A stretch of DNA of 64,000 nt from the NCBI RefSeq assembly GCF_030441895.1, contig NZ_JARJAS010000018.1, one strand, 5' to 3'. The notes below the pieces were generated by a model. The model made no database searches and was not told the origin of the DNA. It worked only from the letters and a program-made list of their open reading frames with translations. This DNA comes from Enterococcus_D entomosocium. GTDB lineage: Bacteria; Bacillota; Bacilli; Lactobacillales; Enterococcaceae. Positions 49,859 to 58,113 of this stretch are shown here, piece by piece. Every line of letters starts with the position of its first letter. Within the stretch, counting starts at the first letter, position 1. Both the position numbers and the translations under genes were made by a program.

Positions 49859-50977
49859 TTAAACATATTGTAATTCTTTGGCTTCTTTGTAGGCTGCATC
49901 GATCAAACCGCCGCCCAAGCATTCCATGCCGTCATAAAAAACGACTGCTTGTCCCGGAGTGATGGCGCGTACTGGTTCGTCAAAAATCACTTCTGCTCGA
50001 TCTCCATCTAATAGACGCACGGTTACCGGTACATCTTGTTGACGGTAGCGGAATTTTGCTGTGCATGAAAATTCCGTTCCGCGGTCTTGTTCTGTAGTAA
50101 AGTGGATTTGGCTTGCTTCCAAGCGATCTGCATACAATGCGGGATGATGGAATCCTTGCCCTACATACAGGGTGTTAGTGGCTAGGTCTTTTCCAACTAC
50201 AAACCATGGTTCTTGAGTGGCACCGCCGCCGCCAATGCCTAAGCCTTGACGTTGTCCAATGGTGTAGTACATCAAGCCATCGTGTTGTCCTTTGACTTCA
50301 CCATCTAATGTAACCATATTGCCTTTTTTCGCTGGCAAGTAATTACTCAAAAATTGTTTGAAATTCTTTTCTCCGATAAAGCAGACACCAGTGGAATCTT
50401 TTTTCTTGGCTGTTGCTAGACCTGCCCGTTCAGCGATCGCTCGTACTTCTGATTTTTCCATGCCACCTAATGGGAACATGGTTTTGCTCAATTGTTCTTG
50501 TGACAATTGGCTTAAGAAATACGTTTGATCTTTGTTGTTATCCACGCCTCGTAACATATGGGTTACGCCGTTTTCATCAACGGTCACTTGCGCATAATGG
50601 CCGGTTGCTACATAATCGGCACCAAGATCCATCGCATAATCCAAAAAGGCTTTGAACTTGATTTCCTTGTTACACATGACATCTGGATTAGGTGTCCGTC
50701 CGGCACGGTATTCTGCAAGGAAATATTCAAATACACGGTCCCAATATTCTTTTTCGAAATTCACTGAATAATAAGGAATCCCGATTTGCGCAGCCACTTT
50801 GGCTACGTCTTTGTAGTCTTCTGTTGCGGTACAAACACCGTTTTCATCGGTATCATCCCAATTTTTCATAAAGATCCCAACAACATCATACCCTTGTTCT
50901 TTCAGCAAAAGTGCTGTTACTGACGAGTCTACCCCGCCACTCATTCCAACCACCACACGGGTGTTTTCGTTAGACAT
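49859..50977 (-). CDS. mnmA: tRNA-specific 2-thiouridylase
   Basis: A 372-residue enzyme that thiolates U34 of tRNA for Lys, Glu and Gln. The PP-loop GMSGGVDSS is at residues 11-19, and the catalytic Cys pair is Cys102 (NPDVMCNKEIKF) and Cys199 (STGVCFIGE). YADRLEA and the C-terminal beta-barrel complete the family pattern. The ATG follows GAAACGATC weakly, yet the start matches the family. Its sulfur donor, the cysteine desulfurase, is at 55776-56915, about 5 kb away rather than adjacent as in many Firmicutes. Confidence 0.97.
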   Translation of the reverse strand: MSNENTRVVVGMSGGVDSSVTALLLKEQGYDVVGIFMKNWDDTDENGVCTATEDYKDVAKVAAQIGIPYYSVNFEKEYWDRVFEYFLAEYRAGRTPNPDVMCNKEIKFKAFLDYAMDLGADYVATGHYAQVTVDENGVTHMLRGVDNNKDQTYFLSQLSQEQLSKTMFPLGGMEKSEVRAIAERAGLATAKKKDSTGVCFIGEKNFKQFLSNYLPAKKGNMVTLDGEVKGQHDGLMYYTIGQRQGLGIGGGGATQEPWFVVGKDLATNTLYVGQGFHHPALYADRLEASQIHFTTEQDRGTEFSCTAKFRYRQQDVPVTVRLLDGDRAEVIFDEPVRAITPGQAVVFYDGMECLGGGLIDAAYKEAKELQYV

Positions 50978-51054
50978 GATCGTTTCACCATCATTTCAAT
51001 TATAGATTCTGAAATCATCTACGATTTGAAGGTCGCAACTTTTCAGTAATTTGC

Positions 51055-51060
51055 ATTATA
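51055..51060 (-). promoter_or_regulatory. Likely mnmA -10 element
   Basis: Read leftward TATAAT, 78 bases before the mnmA start. The -35 region is not clear. Confidence 0.4.
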
Positions 51061-51076
51061 CAACAAAACACAAAAA

Positions 51077-51140
51077 ACTTCACTGTTTGCTGTCTTTTCT
51101 TAAAAATTCCTTTTTTAGAAAAGACATCTGGAGAGAAGTT
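51077..51140. other. Two-part stem-loop between mnmA and the C39-like gene
   Basis: TGTCTTTTCT (51091-51100) pairs with AGAAAAGACA (51117-51126); outside it AACTTC (51077-51082) pairs with GAAGTT (51135-51140), giving a 64-base structure with a symmetric internal loop. It lies between divergent genes in the 368-base stretch 50978-51345. An RNA element or a DNA site are both possible. The rest of the stretch holds only the two promoters. Confidence 0.45.
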
Positions 51141-51345
51141 GCTGTTCGTTATTCCACCCACTCAGCCAAATAGAGGAAGCGCTGCTTTTGTGTCTGTCAT
51201 CGACAGCTGTCCAAACAGTAACAACTTACTTTTCAAATGGTGGTTGTCATAAAATCGTATGAAATTCTTCAGGAAATGCAGAAATGCTCTTATTAGAAAA
51301 AGACTATACTTCTCTTAGATATTACTTTACGAGGAGGGGCATTTC

Positions 51346-52059
51346 ATGCGATTGCACACAAGGATATCGAAAACGAGGAGAAACGATGGGAAGAAAGAAA
51401 AAAGCCTTGCACTGCTGCTTTTTCTCATCGGTGGTGTTTTTGTCATTCATTACGTGATTGATCAGGTCAGGGATGCTGCGTTTGATCAGACAGCGCTTGT
51501 CTCAAAACAGTTCACTCGCCAAGCCAATCAAGCTCTTCAACAAGCGATGGCAGATACGCAGCAACTGCCGTTGATTGTACAAACCGATCAACGCTGGGGC
51601 AATAACACGTATGGATATGGAGAAGAGCAAAACACCTTTGCGGCAAACGGGTGTGCTATTGCTTCTTTAGCCATGATCGATTCTTTTTGGACGGATCGTC
51701 CGCCGAATCCTGACAAACTATTGGAGTGGGCTGGCGATCAATTTTATCTTCCCAAACAAGGAACGAGTTGGCAAATCTTTCCTCAGTTTGCCGAAGCTTT
51801 TGGTTACCAATTTGCCGATTTAGGGGATTCATTTGAGGCTACCTATGAGAAAATGACACAAGGCATCCCCGTTGTGGTCTCGGTTCAAGCAGGAACCTTT
51901 ACGACATCCGGACATATCATGGTATTGGCTTTGAACAAAGAAGGAACGATTCAAGTATTCGATCCTAATGATTCCCCCGAAAAAGCCCATTATGAGAAAA
52001 GCTATCCTAACGATGTCTTTCAAGCAGAAGGAATCCATTATTGGAGCTTTTGGCTTTGA
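51346..52059 (+). CDS. C39-like cysteine peptidase domain protein, membrane-anchored
   Basis: A 237-residue protein with a basic N-terminus, one membrane span at residues 20-40 and an extracellular papain-like C39_2 domain. Catalytic residues can be placed: Cys103 in AANGCAIASLAM, His190 in SGHIMVL and Asp206 in FDPND. LPLIVQTDQRWGNNTYG is the usual entry of this family. The ATG follows GAGGAGGGG. Monocistronic and convergent with gls24. Substrate unknown; a wall or secreted-peptide processing role is likely for the family. Confidence 0.85.
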   Translation: MRLHTRISKTRRNDGKKEKSLALLLFLIGGVFVIHYVIDQVRDAAFDQTALVSKQFTRQANQALQQAMADTQQLPLIVQTDQRWGNNTYGYGEEQNTFAANGCAIASLAMIDSFWTDRPPNPDKLLEWAGDQFYLPKQGTSWQIFPQFAEAFGYQFADLGDSFEATYEKMTQGIPVVVSVQAGTFTTSGHIMVLALNKEGTIQVFDPNDSPEKAHYEKSYPNDVFQAEGIHYWSFWL

Positions 52060-52106
52060 TGTTCTGATCGGCTGAAGCTGCAAAAATACACCTTTTGTGG
52101 GACAAA

Positions 52107-52132
52107 AAAAGACTAGCCGCAGCTAGTCTTTT
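52107..52132. terminator. Bidirectional terminator C39-like gene/gls24
   Basis: Perfect 11-base arms AAAAGACTAGC and GCTAGTCTTTT with a four-base loop. Confidence 0.9.
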
Positions 52133-52145
52133 GCTTATCTTGCTA

Positions 52146-52664
52146 TTATTGAACGCGTGGTTCGTTGTTTTCTTGAATACGCGTCGTTGTCCGGTTGAAG
52201 GCACCTTTGGCTTTACGTGTTTGTTTTGACGCAAAGTCGCCAGTTGTTTCTGCCGCACTGCTTACTTTGTCTTGAACTGTTTCAGAGTCTTTTTCGAATT
52301 GTTCACGTGTTTTGACATCTGCTACATTCACGTTTACTTCGATGACTTCTAAATTCGTCATTTTGTTGACTTGTGTTGAAACAACCTCTTTGATTTGGTC
52401 GTAGATCGTGGTCATGTCGCTGCCATATTCTGCAACGATATCAAGATCGACTGCCACTTGTTTTTTCCCAACTTCAACGTTGATCCCTGAAGTCACATCA
52501 TCGGTGTTGACTAATTTACCTGCAATATTTGAGAAGAAACCGCCATCGACTGTTAAGAGTCCGTCTACAGATTCTAATGCAATGCCTACGATTTTTTGAA
52601 TCACTTTATCTTCGTAAGTTAATTCTCCTTTAACACCTGTTGTTGGTTTTGTTTGGTTTTCCAT
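52146..52664 (-). CDS. gls24: Asp23/Gls24 family envelope stress protein
   Basis: A 172-residue protein with the Asp23 domain in residues 10-115 (GELTYEDKVIQKIVGIALES, then VNVADVKTREQFE). The last 55 residues are charged and low in complexity (SAAETTGDFASKQTRKAKGAFNR). In Gram-positives Asp23 binds the membrane anchor AmaP and supports envelope homeostasis and stress tolerance; Gls24 has this role in enterococci. Third gene of the amaP-DUF2273-gls24 operon, 56 bases after the DUF2273 gene, with its own AGGAGG site. Confidence 0.95.
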   Translation of the reverse strand: MENQTKPTTGVKGELTYEDKVIQKIVGIALESVDGLLTVDGGFFSNIAGKLVNTDDVTSGINVEVGKKQVAVDLDIVAEYGSDMTTIYDQIKEVVSTQVNKMTNLEVIEVNVNVADVKTREQFEKDSETVQDKVSSAAETTGDFASKQTRKAKGAFNRTTTRIQENNEPRVQ

Positions 52665-52720
52665 CGTACATTCCTCCTACTATAATCTTGATATAAATTA
52701 AACTAATAATGTTACCAAAG

Positions 52721-52915
52721 TTAACGGCGCGGTCTTTGAAATTGTTCAAAGAATCCGACTTCTTTGAGATAAAATCCCAGATACGTACCTAGTGCCGTAA
52801 ATAGCACCAGCAGTATGGTTTTCAAAAAGCCGATCGTTAGAAACAGGATCGCTAGGATCAAACCGAAACCTGCAAAGATAAGCGGGATCTTATAGTGGTA
52901 GAACCATTCACTCAT
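52721..52915 (-). CDS. DUF2273 small membrane protein
   Basis: A 64-residue protein with two hydrophobic spans (IPLIFAGFGLILAILFLTIG and ILLVLFTALGTYLGFYL) and a basic RPRR tail. It is DUF2273, found between amaP and asp23/gls24 in many Firmicutes. It begins 11 bases after the amaP stop behind AGGAGGAAC. Probably part of the membrane complex that anchors Gls24. Confidence 0.92.
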   Translation of the reverse strand: MSEWFYHYKIPLIFAGFGLILAILFLTIGFLKTILLVLFTALGTYLGFYLKEVGFFEQFQRPRR

Positions 52916-52926
52916 ACCTGTTCCTC

Positions 52927-53490
52927 CTAAACTACACGCGGTTGGTCATGGGCTGCTGGTGTTTCTTGCGTATCTTTTAAAACAACTTCCGTTTGGATAT
53001 TGCTTTCGATACCGAAAAGCTGCTGCAGACTGCTGCTGATCTCACCAACCAAAGCTTCTTGTTTTTGCGGGATGGCTGCTGTTTGTTTCATTTCTCCATC
53101 GATTTTTACCGCTACTTTATTCTTGACGATTTTGATTTTTACCGATGGCTGATGGATGAAATCTGCTTGTTTCACCCGCTCGAGCACAAAATGCTCTAAC
53201 GCCTTCTTCTGAATCACTAAATCGCCTGTCTTATGGGGAATGATCAAGCGGTCTGAGCGTTTTGGATAAAACAAAACGACAAAGAGTGCGATCACTGTAA
53301 AAATAGCAAAGCCAACAGATAACCAAAAGAGCAGCATACTCATGGAAGATCCGACCCAAGGATATTCATCCAAAGGAATCAAGTAAACAGGCAATGAAGC
53401 CGCTTGCTGATTGGCGATGATCCCAAAATAAAAGACAAGTAAGAGTAAAAGTAATCCGATGATAAAAATCACTTTAGAAATCTTACGCAT
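52927..53490 (-). CDS. amaP: Alkaline shock response membrane anchor protein AmaP
   Basis: A 187-residue protein with two membrane spans (residues 5-25 and 50-75) and a cytoplasmic Asp23-like domain (residues 85-170, HKTGDLVIQKKALEHFVLER). This matches AmaP, the anchor for Asp23 in Staphylococcus. The ATG at 53490 follows AAAGGAGG by six bases; the TTG six bases earlier is inside the site. First gene of the operon. Confidence 0.93.
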   Translation of the reverse strand: MRKISKVIFIIGLLLLLLVFYFGIIANQQAASLPVYLIPLDEYPWVGSSMSMLLFWLSVGFAIFTVIALFVVLFYPKRSDRLIIPHKTGDLVIQKKALEHFVLERVKQADFIHQPSVKIKIVKNKVAVKIDGEMKQTAAIPQKQEALVGEISSSLQQLFGIESNIQTEVVLKDTQETPAAHDQPRVV

Positions 53491-53520
53491 TGGCAACCTC
53501 CTTTACTGCTTTCTACTTAA

Positions 53521-53549
53521 AGCATACACATTTCTTAAATATCCATCAA
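53521..53549 (-). promoter_or_regulatory. amaP operon promoter
   Basis: Reading leftward, TTGATG (53549-53544), 17 bases, TATGCT (53526-53521), a housekeeping-type promoter. Confidence 0.6.
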
Positions 53550-53645
53550 ATAATAACTCTTGGAATCGATTATTTTTTACATATAAAGTTTATTTTTATC
53601 AAAAAAATTTCCTTAATCAAAGCTTGCTGTCAAAGTCATCACAAA

Positions 53646-53684
53646 AAAAGCAAGCCGTCCGACGTTGTCTTGACGCTTGCTTTT
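53646..53684 (-). terminator. Terminator of the metallophosphoesterase gene
   Basis: AAAAGCAAG and CTTGCTTTT, extended by GACG/CGTC inside, with flanking A and T runs, 12 bases after the stop. Confidence 0.85.
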
Positions 53685-53695
53685 CTTGTTATCTG

Positions 53696-54301
53696 TTAAC
53701 GAGCTAGCTTGGCAAGTTCTTGTTGCTTTGCATGATGTAGCACCGCCAGTTCATTTTCGGAAACTGGTCGACCGAAGGGACGCGGCTGCGGCAGAAACGC
53801 CAATTCCGGTGCATCGACTCCTACGTTGAGATTCTCAGCGATTGGTACACTATGATGATGGATATGCCCATGCAGATTGCGGCTGTTTTTGGTGATCCCC
53901 AGCAGCATAGGATAATGGGTTAGTAAAAATTGCTGATGAGCAAACTTCAGCAAGACACCCACATCTTCAAACGCATACTTTTGGGCTCCCAAACAACCAG
54001 GATCATGCTTGCGCAAGTACGCAAAGAAAGCCCGAGTATCATGATTGCCTTTGATAAAAACGATTTTGCCCTGCAGCTGTGCTAACAGCGCAGCAATTTC
54101 TGGAAAGCCTGCTTCATAAGCAGGGTGCATCGCGACATCCCCTAAATGATAAACGACATCTTTATCCGCAACCACCTCATTCCAGCTGGCGATCATCGTT
54201 TCATGCATTTGCGTCACTGTCTCAAAGGGGCGTGGGGCAAAGTCATTGTCCCCGAGCAAGGCTGCATGAAAATAATGGGTATCAGACGTAAAAAATTTCA
54301 T
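53696..54301 (-). CDS. Calcineurin-like metallophosphoesterase
   Basis: A 201-residue soluble phosphoesterase. Metal-ligand motifs are SDTHYFH (Asp7, His9), HLGDVAMH (Asp near 54), KGNHDTRAF (Asn-His near 86), LTHYPM and HGHIHHH. Length and the single-domain layout match small enterococcal and phage-type phosphoesterases of unknown substrate. Transcribed apart from the upstream aldo/keto reductase, 41 bases away, though read-through is possible. Confidence 0.88.
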   Translation of the reverse strand: MKFFTSDTHYFHAALLGDNDFAPRPFETVTQMHETMIASWNEVVADKDVVYHLGDVAMHPAYEAGFPEIAALLAQLQGKIVFIKGNHDTRAFFAYLRKHDPGCLGAQKYAFEDVGVLLKFAHQQFLLTHYPMLLGITKNSRNLHGHIHHHSVPIAENLNVGVDAPELAFLPQPRPFGRPVSENELAVLHHAKQQELAKLAR

Positions 54302-54342
54302 AGTCGCTCCTTACTTTACTGCTTTTTCTGTGATCTGTGTCT

Positions 54343-55188
54343 TTAAATCATCGCTAACGGCTGCTTTTTCGTCGGTGTAGGAAAACGTGCATCGATTATC
54401 GCCAATTCGCTTTTGGAAAAAACGATTTTGGCAGCTTCAATGTTCTGCAGCATATGCAGCGAGTCACTGGTTTGGGGGATCGCTAAGACGTGGGGTTGTC
54501 GAAGGGTCCATGCCAAAAGCAGCTGAAAAATCGTGCAGCCTTTGGCTTCTGCCAGCTCTTTCAACACTTCATCATTTTTGAAGTGGTGCCCTAGCCGATC
54601 GCCTTGAGCAATGGGTGAGTAGGCAATCACCGGAATCTCCGTCTCTGCCTGCCAAGGCAAAAGATCGTATTCGATCCCCCGGGCACCTAAATTATAGAGT
54701 ACTTGGTTGGCGGCACATTGATCGCCGTTTTCTAACCGCAACAGCTCCTCCATATCTGCCACGTCAAAATTAGAGACGCCCCATGCACGGATCTTTCCAG
54801 AGGCTTTGGCAGCTTCTAGTGCGTCAACTGTTTCTGCTAACGGCACATCCCCTCGCCAGTGCAACAGATACAGATCAAGATAGTCGGTGCCTAAACGCGC
54901 TAAGCTGCGGTCTAAAGCTTTTGGCAATTCATCGGTGGAGGCATTCCAGGGATAAACTTTTGAAATCAAATAAAGATCCCCTCGTGTAAAGGGCTGGATC
55001 GCTTTGCCAACTAGCGTTTCTGCGTTTCCCTCGCCGTACATTTCTGCGGTATCGATGACAGCCGCTCCGGCTTTGATGCCCGCTTGCAGCGCATCGATCT
55101 CGGCTTTTTCCTTAGCTGGGTCATCCCCCATATGCCAAGTCCCCATTCCAACGGCTAACACGGATTGCTTGTTTAAGGTTCGTTTCAT
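54343..55188 (-). CDS. Aldo/keto reductase
   Basis: A 281-residue NADPH-dependent oxidoreductase with the AKR tetrad Asp46 (VIDTAEMYG), Tyr51, Lys77 (LISKVYP) and His110 (LYLLHWRG). GVSNFDVADMEELL near residue 147 and the cofactor-binding end AIPQTSD near 240 also fit. Substrate unknown; such enzymes reduce sugars or reactive aldehydes. Monocistronic or with the phosphoesterase. Confidence 0.92.
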   Translation of the reverse strand: MKRTLNKQSVLAVGMGTWHMGDDPAKEKAEIDALQAGIKAGAAVIDTAEMYGEGNAETLVGKAIQPFTRGDLYLISKVYPWNASTDELPKALDRSLARLGTDYLDLYLLHWRGDVPLAETVDALEAAKASGKIRAWGVSNFDVADMEELLRLENGDQCAANQVLYNLGARGIEYDLLPWQAETEIPVIAYSPIAQGDRLGHHFKNDEVLKELAEAKGCTIFQLLLAWTLRQPHVLAIPQTSDSLHMLQNIEAAKIVFSKSELAIIDARFPTPTKKQPLAMI

Positions 55189-55282
55189 CTGGATTCCTTC
55201 TTTCTCGTCTCAACGTATCCACTTTCTGAGAACGGCTTAGGTTTGTTTTCTTTAGTATAAAAAGAAACCGGCAAAGATACAA

Positions 55283-55330
55283 AAGAAGTGTATCAATCCC
55301 TTGCCTGCTTGGCGGAGTGACACACTTCTT
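55283..55330 (-). terminator. Terminator after the DUF1831 gene
   Basis: AAGAAGTGTGTCA pairs with TGATACACTTCTT with one mismatch, followed leftward by TTTG, downstream of the stop at 55366. Confidence 0.7.
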
Positions 55331-55365
55331 GCCCTTTGAACGGTATAGCTGCTTTTGACAAAAGC

Positions 55366-55707
55366 TTACGCTTTGACAAACAACCCGCGGCTGATAAAAC
55401 CATCCATTAAAAAGTAAAATTTTTCTTGCAGCATTTTGTGCTGTTCATCTTTGAAAATATTGACTGCTTTTAATCCATTGGCTGTCGTGATGGACATCTT
55501 GAAGGTTTGCAGATCTTTTGCAACAGTGATTTTTAATTTAAATCCTTCTTTGCTTTGGGGTGTTGCTTCAAGGCCACGAATCAATTGGAAGTTGCCGCCG
55601 TTCGTTTCTGTAAAGCCATTGTCCCGCAACGTATATTTTTTTGCTTCAGGAGCAATGCGGTATTGGGTTGCTGCGCCTAAAACGGTTGCTGTTGTTTCAA
55701 ATGCCAT
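55366..55707 (-). CDS. DUF1831 family protein
   Basis: A 113-residue protein with a mixed alpha/beta pattern (MAFETTATVLGAATQYRIAP), recognised as DUF1831, which is found in Lactobacillales next to a cysteine desulfurase. It has no Cys, so it is not a sulfur carrier by itself. The ATG at 55707 follows GAGGTG. It starts 68 bases after the desulfurase gene on the same strand. A supporting role in sulfur transfer to tRNA is suggested by genomic association only. Confidence 0.85.
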   Translation of the reverse strand: MAFETTATVLGAATQYRIAPEAKKYTLRDNGFTETNGGNFQLIRGLEATPQSKEGFKLKITVAKDLQTFKMSITTANGLKAVNIFKDEQHKMLQEKFYFLMDGFISRGLFVKA

Positions 55708-55775
55708 GTTCTTCACCTCTTTAACATCATTTCTTTCATTATAAATAGTTTTCAGCGAGATTGCTAGCTGTTCTC

Positions 55776-56915
55776 CTACTTTTTCGTTGCTAAGACAGTT
55801 TCTGCTAATAGCTGAGCAAATGCTTCGATTTCCGCCAATGTGTTGCCATAGCCAAAGCTGACTCTGACCGATTCCCGGATAGCTGGATGCTCTTTGCCTA
55901 CCATCGCTTCTAGCACATGGGAGGGTTCAACATTGCCCGCCGTACAAGCGCTGCCTGTCGAGATGGCGGCTCCTTTTAAGTCCAATTTCATCAGTAACAA
56001 GTCACTGCTGACCCCTGGGAAACGCAGATTCAAAATATGGGGCAATTTGTGTGCTGGATCACCATTCAACTGAACATCAACGCCTTGTGCTGCTAAGGTC
56101 TCCATCAGCACATCGGCAAACAGTTGATATTGTTCAGCCGCTGCTTGCTGTGCTTCGGGGGTATGCAAAGAAGCTGCTTTGGCCATCCCCATGATGGCTG
56201 CCAAGTTTTCCGTCCCTGCTCGCCGTTTTTCTTCTTGTTCGCCACCATGGAGTAGCACAGGTAGCGACAATCCATCTCGTTTATACAAAAAGCCGATCCC
56301 TTTTGGTCCGTTGATTTTGTGAGCGGAAATGCTTAAGAGATCAATGCTATTTTCATTGATTTCAAGAGGGATCTTGCCATAAGCTTGCACGGCATCGGTA
56401 TGAAAAACAGCGGGATGCTCCCGTAAAAGGGCGCCAATTTCTGCAATCGGTAGCAAATTGCCCGTTTCATTGTTTGCCGTCATTATGGATACTAAAATCG
56501 TATCGGAACGTAAGGCAGCCTCAACTTCACTGACGGCCAATTGCCCCTTTTGATCTACTGGCAAATAGGTCACCTCAAAGCCTAAGCCTTCTAAATAGCG
56601 CATACTCTCAATGACCGCCGGATGTTCGATCTGGGTTGTAATGATATGTTTGCCTTGTGCTTGTTTGCTAAGGGCTATACCGATGATCGCTGTATTATCG
56701 CTTTCGGTACCTCCACTGTTAAAAATGATCTCATGTTCCTTGACCCCTAGCTGCTGAGCGATCGCTTGACGAGCCAATTCTAATTGGGTGTGGGCGTCTC
56801 GACCATAATGATGAATGCTTGATGGATTGCCAAAAAATGTCTGCATCGTTTCACTCATCACTTTGATCACTTCTGGGTGCAGCGGTGTCGTTGCTGCATG
56901 ATCTAAGTAAACCAT
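55776..56915 (-). CDS. Cysteine desulfurase (NifS/IscS type)
   Basis: A 379-residue PLP enzyme that takes sulfur from cysteine for tRNA thiolation or Fe-S assembly. It begins MVYLDHAATTPLHPEV; the PLP lysine is Lys200 (SISAHKINGPKG) and the catalytic Cys is Cys324 in GSACTAG, with the long loop of group I enzymes. The ATG at 56915 follows AGGTGAAA; the in-frame GTG nine bases earlier is part of that site. With DUF1831 downstream it is the arrangement that usually serves MnmA. Confidence 0.95.
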   Translation of the reverse strand: MVYLDHAATTPLHPEVIKVMSETMQTFFGNPSSIHHYGRDAHTQLELARQAIAQQLGVKEHEIIFNSGGTESDNTAIIGIALSKQAQGKHIITTQIEHPAVIESMRYLEGLGFEVTYLPVDQKGQLAVSEVEAALRSDTILVSIMTANNETGNLLPIAEIGALLREHPAVFHTDAVQAYGKIPLEINENSIDLLSISAHKINGPKGIGFLYKRDGLSLPVLLHGGEQEEKRRAGTENLAAIMGMAKAASLHTPEAQQAAAEQYQLFADVLMETLAAQGVDVQLNGDPAHKLPHILNLRFPGVSSDLLLMKLDLKGAAISTGSACTAGNVEPSHVLEAMVGKEHPAIRESVRVSFGYGNTLAEIEAFAQLLAETVLATKK

Positions 56916-56986
56916 TCTTTTCACCTATCCTTCATTACTGCCATTATAACAAATCTTCCTCAGACGTCTATCGTGAGTGTCCATAC

Positions 56987-57033
56987 GAAAAAACCTGTCA
57001 GTCAAAAGCGGAAAAATCGCCAATGATGACAGG
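56987..57033 (-). terminator. manA terminator
   Basis: CCTGTCA (leftward read) pairs with TGACAGG around a long loop, followed by six T. A separate perfect 16-base palindrome GCTGAACGCGTTCAGC lies just upstream at 57036-57051. Confidence 0.75.
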
Positions 57034-57114
57034 CAGCTGAACGCGTTCAGCCTTACGAAAAATCAGGAACGTGTGCTGTTTTGCTTGTGCGAATCACGTC
57101 ACTTACTGATCGTT

Positions 57115-58065
57115 TTATTTTTTTCCAGGTTCAGAGGCAATGACAGTCAATTCACCAACCAATTCCCATTTCTTGATCGGGTTTGGCAAAATGCAGCTCG
57201 TGCCCATTTTTAGTTCATAGGAATGACCGTCGATCATCAACTGCCCATACCCATCGATCACAGTCATCAAGGTATAATCGGCCTTTTGTGCCAAAGATAA
57301 TTTCCCATGTACTTCCCATTCATACACATTGAAAAATGGCGTTTCAAGATAGGTAACGACTGCTGATTGTCCTTGTTTGACTTCACGGATCGATAATTCT
57401 GGCGTCCGTGCAGGAATCGTCGTCACATCGATTGATTGTTGGATATGCAGCTCCCGTGTTTGTCCTTGATCATCAGTACGATCATAGTCGTACACCCGAT
57501 AAGTCGTATCCGAGCTTTGTTGGGTTTCTAAGATCATGATCCCTTTCCCAATGGCATGGATCGTTCCACTTGGCACATAGAAGAAATCCCCTTTTTTCAC
57601 AGGGACTTTTGTTAACAAATCATCCCAACGACCCGCTTCGATCATTTCCGCAAGTTCTTCTTTGGTTTGTGCGTGGTGGCCATAAATGATTTCCGCACCT
57701 GGTTCGGCATCAATAATGTACCAGCATTCCGTTTTCCCTAATTCCCCTTCATGGGCTAGCCCATACGTGTCATCAGGATGGACCTGAACGGATAGATCAT
57801 CTTCCGCGTCTAGAATTTTAATTAATAATGGAAAGACTGGTTCGTCTGAATGTCCAAACAGTTCTTGATGGTCTTGCCAAAGATCCGCCAATGTTTTGCC
57901 TTTAAACGGACCATTTTCAATGACGCTCACCCCATGAGGATGCGCACTGATCGCCCAATCTTCACCGATCTTGTCACTCGGTAAATCAAAACCAAAAACA
58001 GAATGCAGGCGACTGCCGCCCCAAATTTTTTCTTGAAAAACAGGTTTCATAAACAATGGTTCCAT
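57115..58065 (-). CDS. manA: Mannose-6-phosphate isomerase, class I
   Basis: A 316-residue zinc enzyme that interconverts mannose-6-phosphate and fructose-6-phosphate. FQEKIWGGSRL near residue 9 and the zinc-ligand segment LSVQVHPDD followed by GKTECWYI (near residues 95-120) identify the low-molecular-weight Firmicute type; PSGTIHAIGKG near residue 170 holds the third His. The ATG at 58065 follows GAGGGGAA. It is 48 bases downstream of the serine hydrolase gene. Confidence 0.95.
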   Translation of the reverse strand: MEPLFMKPVFQEKIWGGSRLHSVFGFDLPSDKIGEDWAISAHPHGVSVIENGPFKGKTLADLWQDHQELFGHSDEPVFPLLIKILDAEDDLSVQVHPDDTYGLAHEGELGKTECWYIIDAEPGAEIIYGHHAQTKEELAEMIEAGRWDDLLTKVPVKKGDFFYVPSGTIHAIGKGIMILETQQSSDTTYRVYDYDRTDDQGQTRELHIQQSIDVTTIPARTPELSIREVKQGQSAVVTYLETPFFNVYEWEVHGKLSLAQKADYTLMTVIDGYGQLMIDGHSYELKMGTSCILPNPIKKWELVGELTVIASEPGKK

Positions 58066-58113
58066 AATTGTTCCCCTCTCTAGTTGTTCGTGCATATTAT
58101 AGCATGAATCCGC

